Part shown: positions 1 through 6,288 of the stretch, piece after piece
Position numbering within the stretch: position 1 is the stretch's first letter
Layout of the letters: every line of letters begins with the position of its first letter
NCBI GenBank assembly: GCA_002358555.1
Contig: DEPC01000092.1
Location: forward strand, 1 to 18,685
DNA from: Hungatella sp. UBA3402
GTDB taxonomy: Bacteria > Bacillota > Clostridia > Lachnospirales > Lachnospiraceae
Reading direction: 5' to 3'
Length of the DNA stretch: 18,685 nucleotides
Made by a program: the position numbers and the translations under genes
Notes under the pieces: model-generated
Told to the model about the DNA's origin: nothing
Database searches by the model: none
What the model saw: the letters and a program-made list of their open reading frames with translations, nothing else

Positions 1-210
1 AGTAACGCAGCAAACCAGATACCCCGAAGCCCTGCATCTACAGGAGCCTTAGTAACTCTTAGTCTCTAGCTATCTGTGTTAGGAGCAAAAGTCCCTATTG
101 TCCGAAGTGAGTTTAGGGGCTTTTGTTCCTGATTTTAGCAGATAGATAGAGACTTAGCGTTACTGGCTCCGAAGCCGCAGGACGGGGAGCAGTCTTCTTC
201 TTGCGTTACT
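1..210. repeat. Nested long-palindrome element (MITE-like or structured RNA)
   Basis: Almost the whole stretch folds back on itself in correctly nested order: 1-9 with 202-210 (9/9), 22-26 with 183-187 (5/5), 31-35 with 177-181 (5/5), 43-48 with 165-170 (6/6), 51-76 with 139-164 (23/26) and 81-97 with 114-130 (15 pairs plus 2 G-U), leaving a loop at 98-113. Both non-Watson-Crick pairs of the innermost stem are G-U on the + strand, so a + strand transcript would fold best. The end motif AGTAAC recurs at 1 and 51, with its complement at 159-164 and 205-210, and CCGAAGCC is repeated directly at 24-31 and 169-176. No protein is encoded. It lies just past the 3' end of the minus-strand esterase gene and could also act as a transcription barrier. 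The left edge is at the window end, so a target duplication cannot be tested. The class (MITE, repeat family or ncRNA) is inference. Confidence 0.6.
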
Positions 211-244
211 TATGGTTAATTGTTACATCCCTTACCAAAATGGA

Positions 245-1639
245 TTATTTACTCTGTACAGCCAGCCAATCCCACATATTAACACCATTGTCAGAACACT
301 GATTGTTGAAGAAATACAGCCAAGACCAATGGCCTGCATATTGATAAGGAGTTCCATCTTCATTGGTGTAAAGTCCAGTGGTATCATGAACATCTGCAAA
401 AATGCTGGTATGTACGTTATTGCTTACTGTTTTCAACCGTGCAATTGTAGGTTCTGCATATGCTGTGGGGTCAACAGTAGTGTCATTGGAAGCATACACA
501 AACCAAATCGGCAAATCTTTGATTCTTATAAGCTGGTCATAGGAAATACCATAATCTAAGTAGGCTTCACAGATAGGAAATGCTGCGGCAAAATATTCTG
601 GGAAATTCATAATCATATTCATAGTCATGTAACCGCCGTTGGAGCATCCGCCAATGATAATGCGGTTGGTATCAATGCCTGGGTTGGAAGCTACATAGCT
701 GTCAATCAATTCTTTTAAACCATATAAATGAACAGAATTTGTTCCAGGGTTGTCGCTCCATGCACCTTCCTGATTGTAAGTCATCCAGAAATCTGGAATC
801 TGAGGAGCCAGGATATAAGCGCCACCCATCTTGCTCTGGAATTCCTGAGCTGTTAAAGCAGATACCTTGTTGCCTAACAGATTGATTCTGGTGTCAGTAC
901 CACCTTCACCAGCTCCATGGAGCCAAATAACCAATGGGCGTTTGTTTGTTTCGCTGGCATTGGCTGGTACATAAGAAGCATAGGTAAAAGCATCTCCATC
1001 AGAGCTGACATATCCTCCAGTTAAATCAATACCTGCCAGGTCAGGAAATAGGGATTGATTCCAATCAATAGAAGATTCAACAGAAAGTCCTTTTAATACA
1101 GCACCTGTTGTTTCTGTCAAAGTGCAGCCATCATTCAGAGAAACATCTAATTGATAGAAGCGGCACCAACTATTTTGAGAGGTCAATACACTATAGCAGA
1201 ATGGAGAGCCCTCAGAAGGAGAACATTTCAATTCCAAGGCTATATAAGAAGAACTTTCATTTATTGGATTACCATTAGAATCACAGGTATAGGCAGACAC
1301 TATCTGACGAGTAGTCTCTTGATTGGTATGGGTAGCTGGACCCTTATCAAGAACATCTGCAAATCCAGCAAAATCAAAATTTTCTTTCCGTTCAATCACC
1401 GAAAATTTATCGGCTGAAACAGAATCAGCAGTAACTGTTCGGTCCAATGCCATAATAGTCTTGGTGACACCAGGGCCCCAATCAAATCCCTCAATCTGTG
1501 TAATCTGTGTTCCTGTTGCAACATCCATGGATTCGCCAGGCCCTACTGCTGGTGCAGCGGCAGCACTACTTCCACAAAGTGCCAGATTCAAAGTAATCGT
1601 AGCTGGCAACAGCAGTAATTTTAAGTTGCGCAGTTTCAT
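245..1639 (-). CDS. Secreted alpha/beta-hydrolase, esterase / COG4099-type predicted peptidase
   Basis: 464 residues. The N-terminus (Lys residues, then a hydrophobic run at about 8-22 and an Ala-rich stretch to 31) is a secretion signal; the LALC at 19-22 is a poor lipobox, so ordinary signal peptidase cleavage near AAAAPA is more likely. Residues about 35-190 resemble the Ig-like N-terminal domain seen in some bacterial esterases, and 215-464 form an alpha/beta-hydrolase domain. Visible landmarks are WLHGAGEGG (239-247, oxyanion region), the nucleophile elbow GCSNGG with Ser333, ASNDTTVD with Asp386 or Asp390 as acid, and GHWSW with His437. This matches the COG4099 / polyhydroxybutyrate-depolymerase-like / feruloyl-esterase-like group; the substrate (polysaccharide ester, peptide or other) is not readable. 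The start follows AGGAGGA by 7-8 bases. It is transcribed divergently from rmlA and appears monocistronic. Confidence 0.85.
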   Translation of the reverse strand: MKLRNLKLLLLPATITLNLALCGSSAAAAPAVGPGESMDVATGTQITQIEGFDWGPGVTKTIMALDRTVTADSVSADKFSVIERKENFDFAGFADVLDKGPATHTNQETTRQIVSAYTCDSNGNPINESSSYIALELKCSPSEGSPFCYSVLTSQNSWCRFYQLDVSLNDGCTLTETTGAVLKGLSVESSIDWNQSLFPDLAGIDLTGGYVSSDGDAFTYASYVPANASETNKRPLVIWLHGAGEGGTDTRINLLGNKVSALTAQEFQSKMGGAYILAPQIPDFWMTYNQEGAWSDNPGTNSVHLYGLKELIDSYVASNPGIDTNRIIIGGCSNGGYMTMNMIMNFPEYFAAAFPICEAYLDYGISYDQLIRIKDLPIWFVYASNDTTVDPTAYAEPTIARLKTVSNNVHTSIFADVHDTTGLYTNEDGTPYQYAGHWSWLYFFNNQCSDNGVNMWDWLAVQSK

Positions 1640-1677
1640 GATTTTATCCTCCTCGTATTTTCATAAATATTAAGATT

Positions 1678-1706
1678 ATCGTAACAAATTAGTTTGTTAA
1701 AGTCAA
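1678..1706 (-). promoter_or_regulatory. Probable promoter of the secreted hydrolase gene
   Basis: Read on the minus strand there is a TTGACT -35 (1701-1706), a 17-base spacer and a TACGAT -10 (1678-1683), about 40 bases upstream of the start codon. Both boxes and the spacing fit a housekeeping sigma factor. Start-site position is inferred. Confidence 0.6.
1682..1699. promoter_or_regulatory. Operator-like inverted repeat inside the hydrolase promoter
   Basis: TAACAAA and TTTGTTA form perfect 7-bp arms around TTAG. The repeat occupies the spacer between the -35 and -10 boxes, the position where a bound repressor blocks RNA polymerase. The size and AT-rich arms would suit a MarR- or TetR-type dimer, but the family cannot be named from the site and no such regulator is encoded in the window. 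Confidence 0.5.
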
Positions 1707-1769
1707 TAATTTTTGGTGATTTAGCATAAAAAATGCTTTAAAATAGTAAAAAAATTTTAGAAATCCCCC

Positions 1770-1800
1770 TTGACAGTGACGTAACGTCACCATTTATAAT
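1770..1800 (+). promoter_or_regulatory. Promoter of rmlABD with MerR-like 19-bp spacer
   Basis: A perfect TTGACA (1770-1775) and a perfect TATAAT (1795-1800) are separated by 19 bases, longer than the optimal 17. The leader of about 25 bases then holds GGAGGG (1820-1825) before the rmlA start. Consensus boxes with an over-long spacer filled by a dyad are the known signature of promoters activated by MerR-family proteins through DNA untwisting. Confidence 0.75.
1776..1790. promoter_or_regulatory. Perfect dyad operator in the rml promoter spacer
   Basis: GTGACGT-A-ACGTCAC is a perfect 7+1+7 inverted repeat placed between the -35 and -10 boxes. Its placement fits a MerR-family regulator. No MerR gene is present in the window, so the regulator would act from elsewhere. 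Confidence 0.65.
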
Positions 1801-1831
1801 GAGAGTAAAATAACATATTGGAGGGAATATT

Positions 1832-2713
1832 ATGAAGGGTATTATCTTAGCTGGCGGCTCAGGGACAAGACTCTATCCTTTGACTACAGTGACATCAAAA
1901 CAACTGCTTCCTATTTATGATAAACCAATGATTTATTACCCCTTGTCTGTGCTGATGAGTGCTGGAATACGAGAAATTCTGATTATTTCCACGCCAGAGG
2001 ATACTCCCAGGTTTGAACATTTGTTGCGGGATGGGCATCAATTTGGAATCAGTCTTTCTTATGCAATTCAACCCTCACCAGACGGATTAGCCCAGGCATT
2101 TATCATTGGTGCTGATTTTATTGGAAATGACCATGTGGCTATGATTTTGGGAGATAATATTTTCGCAGGTCATGGACTTAAAAAACGGCTTTTGCGGGCT
2201 GCTAATAAGCAGGAAGGCGCTACTGTATTTGGATATTATGTAGATGACCCAGAAAGATTTGGGATTGTAGAATTTGATTCTGACGGAAAGGCAATTTCGA
2301 TTGAGGAAAAGCCAGAGAAGCCGAAGTCCAATTATTGTGTGACAGGGTTATATTTTTATGACAATAAGGTAGTGGAGTATGCTAAGAATTTACAACCATC
2401 AGCCAGAGGAGAATTAGAAATTACAGATTTAAACAGAATTTATCTGGAAGACGGAAAATTAGATGTGGAGCTTTTGGGGCAAGGATTTACTTGGCTAGAT
2501 ACAGGAACTCATGAATCTTTGGTGGATGCCACGAATTTTGTCAGGACCGTAGAATCGCATCAACACAGAAAGATTGGATGTCTAGAAGAAATTGCATATT
2601 TGAATCACTGGATTACTAGGGACCAACTTTTAGAAAATATTGAGCCATTAAAAAAGAATCAGTATGGTCAATATCTTCTGGATGTGCTGGCGGGAAAGTT
2701 TTTGGATAATTGA
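1832..2713 (+). CDS. rmlA: Glucose-1-phosphate thymidylyltransferase
   Basis: 293 residues, the normal length for RmlA/RfbA. It makes dTDP-glucose from dTTP and glucose-1-phosphate, the first step of dTDP-L-rhamnose synthesis, in the cytoplasm. Seen: the nucleotide-binding loop GGSGTRLYP (8-16), SKQLLPIYDKPMIYYPLS (22-39), LGDNIF with metal-binding Asp108, EEKP (158-161), TGLYFYD (171-177), GELEITDLN (193-201) and WLDTGTHESL (221-230). The start follows GGAGGG by 6 bases. First gene of rmlA-rmlB-rmlD; the gap to rmlB is 48 bases. Regulation is probably through the dyad-containing promoter immediately upstream. Confidence 0.96.
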   Translation: MKGIILAGGSGTRLYPLTTVTSKQLLPIYDKPMIYYPLSVLMSAGIREILIISTPEDTPRFEHLLRDGHQFGISLSYAIQPSPDGLAQAFIIGADFIGNDHVAMILGDNIFAGHGLKKRLLRAANKQEGATVFGYYVDDPERFGIVEFDSDGKAISIEEKPEKPKSNYCVTGLYFYDNKVVEYAKNLQPSARGELEITDLNRIYLEDGKLDVELLGQGFTWLDTGTHESLVDATNFVRTVESHQHRKIGCLEEIAYLNHWITRDQLLENIEPLKKNQYGQYLLDVLAGKFLDN

Positions 2714-2761
2714 ATAATAGCAGGAAAAGATGAAAAATAGACGAATAGAGGAGCATGAACT

Positions 2762-3784
2762 ATGAAGATTTTAGTTACAGGCGGAGCTGGTTTTATTGGT
2801 GGGAATTTTGTTCATCATATGGTGAACAAATATCCTAATTATCAAATTGTAAATCTGGATTTGCTGACTTATGCGGGAAATCTGGAAACTTTAAAACCAG
2901 TGGAGGACAAGCCAAATTATAAATTTGTAAAAGGTGATATTGCAGATGAGCCATTTATTATGGACCTATTTAAAAAGGAACAGTTTGATATTGTTGTGAA
3001 TTTTGCAGCAGAAAGTCATGTGGACCGTTCTATCACAGACCCAGGAATTTTTGTTCAGACCAATGTAATGGGCACTAGAGTTCTTTTGGATGCTTCTAGA
3101 AAATATGGAGTAAAGAGATATCATCAGGTTTCTACTGATGAGGTATATGGAGATTTGCCTTTAGACAGACCAGATTTATTCTTTACAGAGGAGACACCAC
3201 TCCACACTTCCAGTCCTTACAGTTCTTCTAAGGCCAGTGCGGATTTGTTTGTATTGGCTTATTATCGAACTTATGGACTTCCAGTAACTATCTCTCGGTG
3301 TTCCAACAACTATGGCCCCTATCATTTTCCAGAGAAATTGATTCCTCTGATTATCAGCCGTGCTCTGGCAGACGAGGAGCTTCCTGTATATGGAAAGGGT
3401 GAAAATGTCAGAGATTGGCTTCATGTATCAGACCATTGTGAAGCCATAGATTTAATTATCCATAAAGGAAAAGTAGGAGAAATTTACAATGTAGGCGGTC
3501 ATAATGAGAGAACAAACCTTGAAGTAGTAAAAACGATTTTAAAGGCTTTGGACAAGCCAGAAAGCTTAATTCGCTTTGTGACAGACAGGCCAGGCCATGA
3601 TATGCGCTATGCTATTGACCCAGCCAAATTGGAGACAGAGTTAGGGTGGAAACCTCAATATAACTTTGATACAGGTATCCGTCAGACAATTGAGTGGTAT
3701 CTGAATAACAGAGAGTGGTGGGAGCATATCATCTCTGGAGAATATACAGAATACTTTGACAGGATGTATCAGGATTTACATTGA
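2762..3784 (+). CDS. rmlB: dTDP-glucose 4,6-dehydratase
   Basis: 340 residues, normal for RmlB, an extended short-chain dehydrogenase. It converts dTDP-glucose to dTDP-4-keto-6-deoxyglucose using bound NAD+. Seen: the Rossmann loop GGAGFIG (7-13), FAAESHVDRS (81-90), the catalytic Thr-Asp-Glu in STDEVYGDL (Thr125, Asp126, Glu127) and YSSSK (Tyr153, Lys157). All catalytic residues are present. The start is preceded by GAGGAG (2748-2753). It stops 31 bases before rmlD. Confidence 0.97.
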   Translation: MKILVTGGAGFIGGNFVHHMVNKYPNYQIVNLDLLTYAGNLETLKPVEDKPNYKFVKGDIADEPFIMDLFKKEQFDIVVNFAAESHVDRSITDPGIFVQTNVMGTRVLLDASRKYGVKRYHQVSTDEVYGDLPLDRPDLFFTEETPLHTSSPYSSSKASADLFVLAYYRTYGLPVTISRCSNNYGPYHFPEKLIPLIISRALADEELPVYGKGENVRDWLHVSDHCEAIDLIIHKGKVGEIYNVGGHNERTNLEVVKTILKALDKPESLIRFVTDRPGHDMRYAIDPAKLETELGWKPQYNFDTGIRQTIEWYLNNREWWEHIISGEYTEYFDRMYQDLH

Positions 3785-3815
3785 CAATAGAACGGCTATT
3801 TATGGAGAAAATAAA

Positions 3816-4655
3816 ATGAAAGTGTTTGTGACAGGGGCCAAGGGACAGCTTGGTCATGATGTGGTAAATGAATTGGAAAAGCGGGGACATACTGCGATTG
3901 GGGTAGATATTGAGGAGATGGATATTACAGACAAGGATGCAGTGAAACGGGTGATAACCCAGGTATCTCCAGAGGCAGTTGTTCATTGCGCTGCATATAC
4001 CGCAGTCGATGCAGCAGAAGAACAGGTTGAACTATGCCACAGAGTTAATGGTCTTGGAACAGAGAATATGGCAGAGGTTTGTAAAGAGCTAAACTGTAAG
4101 TTGATGTATATTAGCACAGATTATGTGTTTAATGGTCAGGGAACACGACCTTGGGAGCCAGATGATGAGAGAGCACCATTAAATGTCTATGGTCAGACCA
4201 AATATGAAGGGGAGCTGGCAGTGGAAGCTCTTGAGAAATATTTTATTGTCAGGATTGCCTGGGTCTTTGGAGTAAATGGAAAAAATTTTATCAAGACTAT
4301 GTTGAATCTTGGGAAAACAAGAGACCATCTCACTGTGGTAGATGACCAGGTAGGTTCTCCTACCTACACCTATGATTTAGCAAGACTTTTAGTTGATATG
4401 ATTGAAACAGAAAAATATGGTCGATATCATGCGACAAATGAAGGAGTTTGCAGTTGGTATGAGTTTGCCTGCGAAATTTTTAAAAAAGCAGGAATAGAGA
4501 TAACAGTCAGTCCCGTAAGCAGCAATGAATATCCAGCAAAAGCAAAACGCCCTCAAAACAGCAGGATGGATAAGTCAAAATTAAAAGAAATGGGATTTAA
4601 ACCATTACCCACCTGGCAGGATGCATTAGAGAGATATCTGAAAGAAATCCGTTAA
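3816..4655 (+). CDS. rmlD: dTDP-4-dehydrorhamnose reductase
   Basis: 279 residues when started at the ATG of MKVFVTGAKGQLG. The reading frame stays open to an earlier ATG at 3756, but that would overlap rmlB and add 20 unrelated residues; GGAG at 3804-3807 sits 8 bases before 3816, so 3816 is preferred. It performs the last, NAD(P)H-dependent reduction giving dTDP-L-rhamnose. Seen: GAKGQLG (7-13), CAAYTAVDAAE (58-68), STDYVF (100-105), YGQTK (Tyr125, Lys129) and DQVGSPTY (177-184). The 3,5-epimerase RmlC that must act before it is not encoded here. Confidence 0.95.
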   Translation: MKVFVTGAKGQLGHDVVNELEKRGHTAIGVDIEEMDITDKDAVKRVITQVSPEAVVHCAAYTAVDAAEEQVELCHRVNGLGTENMAEVCKELNCKLMYISTDYVFNGQGTRPWEPDDERAPLNVYGQTKYEGELAVEALEKYFIVRIAWVFGVNGKNFIKTMLNLGKTRDHLTVVDDQVGSPTYTYDLARLLVDMIETEKYGRYHATNEGVCSWYEFACEIFKKAGIEITVSPVSSNEYPAKAKRPQNSRMDKSKLKEMGFKPLPTWQDALERYLKEIR

Positions 4656-4695
4656 AGAAAATTTCCACAGAATTTTTTATAGCTTATAACATAGG

Positions 4696-4734
4696 ATGCC
4701 CATCTGACTTTAAAACCGTAGGTCAGATGGGTAT
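4696..4734 (+). terminator. Hairpin terminator after rmlD
   Basis: ATGCCCATCTGAC (4696-4708) pairs with GTCAGATGGGTAT (4722-4734), 12 Watson-Crick pairs plus one G-U, with a 13-base loop. The following TATATT is only moderately U-rich, so termination strength is uncertain. It lies 40 bases after the rmlD stop codon. Confidence 0.65.
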
Positions 4735-4839
4735 TATATTCTCCATATTATGTTGGCTTAATTCTCTAAATATTATAACAAGTTAAAATTAACTTCTAAA
4801 TTTTATAAGTTCACTACAATATAAAATCATATAAATATT

Positions 4840-4874
4840 TGCCTCATATATTAGGAATTAAATTATTTGAGGCA
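4840..4874. promoter_or_regulatory. Inverted repeat overlapping the -35 of the sugar operon promoter
   Basis: TGCCTCA (4840-4846) and TGAGGCA (4868-4874) are perfect 7-bp arms separated by 21 bases. The arm centres are about 28 bases apart, so a dimer reaching both half-sites would bridge nearly three helical turns. The right arm overlaps the -35 box. A likely binder is the PRD-type regulator encoded in the same operon, but this is inference. Confidence 0.4.
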
Positions 4875-4895
4875 GTAATAGGCCTGACTTATAAT
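4867..4895 (+). promoter_or_regulatory. Probable promoter of the PTS / alpha-glucosidase operon
   Basis: TTGAGG (4867-4872), a 17-base spacer and a perfect TATAAT (4890-4895). The weak -35 and perfect -10 would suit an activated promoter. The transcript leader before the EIIC start is about 70 bases. Confidence 0.55.
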
Positions 4896-4906
4896 GAAGC
4901 TTATCA

Positions 4907-4942
4907 AGCACTTTTAGAATTAATAATAATTCCAAAAGCGCT
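4907..4942. promoter_or_regulatory. 16-bp imperfect hairpin / operator in the EIIC leader
   Basis: Two 16-base arms (4907-4922 and 4927-4942) are complementary at 14 positions around a 4-base ATAA loop. It lies just after the predicted transcription start and ends 12 bases before the AGGAGG of the EIIC gene. No U-run follows, so it is not an ordinary terminator; it does not resemble the BglG/LicT antiterminator sequence. The two mismatches are A-C on the + strand, which favours a DNA operator or a modest RNA hairpin. The role is unknown. Confidence 0.4.
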
Positions 4943-4971
4943 CATCAAATACATAGGAGGATTTTGTAAGT

Positions 4972-6231
4972 ATGGATAAGCTTCAGAAGTGGCTCCAAAA
5001 ATGGCTGATGCCTATTGCCGAGGTGCTAGAAAAACAAAAACATCTCCAGGCAGTAAAGGACGGAATTGTGGGAATTGTACCAATTATTATTATTGGTTCT
5101 TTTTGTCTAGTTCCTACAGGTATTGGCAATATGTTAGGAGGCGGTATTTCAGAATGGGTAAATGCCCATAATAAAGTGATTACCTTGCCTACTTATTTTA
5201 CCACAAATATTATGTCTCTTTATGCGGCTTTATTCATTGCCAATTCTCTGGCAAAAAGCTATCGTATAAAGAATGTATTAGTGGGCCCGTCGGCGGTTCT
5301 TGTTCATTTAATTTTGTCAGTAACAATTTCAGAAGAAGGAAACTGGTTGGTGTCCTATCTTGGCGCAGAAGGACTATTTGTTGCTATTATTTCAGGTCTA
5401 TTTGTGGTAGAGGTGATGCGATTATGCAGCAAATACCATCTAACTATTCAGATGCCAGAGAGTGTTCCCCCTATGGTAGCTGACAGCTTTTCTATTTTGA
5501 TTCCATTGATTATTGAAGTGATTGTAGCAGTTGCAGTTGCATCTTTGTGTGGTGATACCGTATTTCCACAGGTAATTATGAACATTTTAGCTCCAGCCAT
5601 CAGTTCTATGGATTCTCTGCCTGCAGTGATGATTATTATTTTTATTACTCAGCTTTTATGGGTGTTTGGACTTCATGGCGCAGCTATTACTTCCAGCGTA
5701 TGGGCTCCATTTGCCATTGCCAATGCTTCTGCCAATGCAGCAGCAGTTGCAGCTTCCCAGGCACCGACTCATGTATTTACCTTTGGATTTTATTATGGCT
5801 TTTTACAGGTCAGTGGTTCTGGCATGACTCTAGGATTGGTTGTACTGATGATGCTTTCCAAGGCTAAGTCATTAAAAACGATTGGAAGAATTGGAATTAT
5901 TCCTTCGCTATTTGGGGTCAATGAGCCAATTATCTTTGGTGTACCACTGATTATGAATCCATTTCTTATGATTCCCTTTGTGGTTGGACCAGTGATTATT
6001 GCAGGACTTAATTATTTGGCAATGTCTACAGGACTTGTAGGGCTTCCATTGTGGGAATCACCAGGATTTTTGCCACCAGGGTTTCAGGCATTTTTATTGA
6101 CCTTGGATTGGAAGGCAGCAGTGATGGCAGTACTTAATGTACTGTTTATGACTGCATTTTACTATCCATTTTTTAAGATGATGGAGGCAAATGAACTCAA
6201 AAAAGAGGCAATGCAAATAGAACTGTCATAG
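4972..6231 (+). CDS. PTS sugar permease, EIIC component, lactose/cellobiose family
   Basis: 419 residues, integral membrane with about 10 hydrophobic segments. It is the membrane channel of a phosphoenolpyruvate sugar phosphotransferase system. Recognisable Lac/Cel-family (COG1455) stretches include the N-terminus with LQAVKDGIVGIVPIIIIGS, the LWVFGLHG motif in mid-protein and GVNEPIIFGVPLIMNP in the C-terminal third. No EIIA or EIIB gene or domain accompanies it in the window, so it must borrow partners encoded elsewhere. AGGAGG at 4955-4960 precedes the ATG by 11 bases. It is first in an operon with a PRD regulator, a HAD phosphatase and a GH13 alpha-glucosidase. Family substrates are usually beta-glucosides, lactose or chitobiose, so the pairing with an alpha-glucosidase leaves the substrate open. 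Confidence 0.9.
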   Translation: MDKLQKWLQKWLMPIAEVLEKQKHLQAVKDGIVGIVPIIIIGSFCLVPTGIGNMLGGGISEWVNAHNKVITLPTYFTTNIMSLYAALFIANSLAKSYRIKNVLVGPSAVLVHLILSVTISEEGNWLVSYLGAEGLFVAIISGLFVVEVMRLCSKYHLTIQMPESVPPMVADSFSILIPLIIEVIVAVAVASLCGDTVFPQVIMNILAPAISSMDSLPAVMIIIFITQLLWVFGLHGAAITSSVWAPFAIANASANAAAVAASQAPTHVFTFGFYYGFLQVSGSGMTLGLVVLMMLSKAKSLKTIGRIGIIPSLFGVNEPIIFGVPLIMNPFLMIPFVVGPVIIAGLNYLAMSTGLVGLPLWESPGFLPPGFQAFLLTLDWKAAVMAVLNVLFMTAFYYPFFKMMEANELKKEAMQIELS

Positions 6232-6253
6232 CGTAGAAGATAAACAGGATTTG

Positions 6254-6262
6254 TGATATAAT
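6254..6262 (+). promoter_or_regulatory. Extended -10 promoter for the regulator gene
   Basis: TGATATAAT is a perfect extended -10 (TGn plus TATAAT at 6257-6262). No good -35 is visible 17 bases upstream, which extended -10 promoters tolerate. A transcript would start near 6269, only just before the AAGGAGGG site, allowing the regulator to be made separately from the EIIC gene. Confidence 0.45.
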
Positions 6263-6270
6263 TGGCAGCA

Positions 6271-6288
6271 AAGGAGGGATTTCTTTTG
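6271..6288 (+). promoter_or_regulatory. Ribosome site defining a TTG start
   Basis: AAGGAGGG (6271-6278) is followed after 7 bases by TTG (6286-6288). An in-frame TTG at 6262 lies upstream of this site and inside the -10 box, so 6286 is the credible start. Confidence 0.75.

Noticed and set aside
1..210. CRISPR repeat or tRNA-like structure
   Set aside because: There are no regularly spaced direct repeats with unique spacers, and no cloverleaf with T-arm consensus; the arms are nested inverted repeats.
212..559. Open frame of 115 codons on the + strand
   Set aside because: It is antisense to the hydrolase gene, which has a signal peptide, catalytic motifs and a ribosome site; the + frame has none of these.
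3756..3815. Upstream ATG extending RmlD by 20 residues
   Set aside because: It overlaps the end of rmlB, the added residues do not belong to the family, and GGAG at 3804-3807 fits the ATG at 3816.
4659..4676. AAAATT/AATTTT hairpin followed by T residues as rmlD terminator
   Set aside because: The stem has only A-T pairs and is too weak; the GC-containing hairpin at 4696-4734 is the better candidate.
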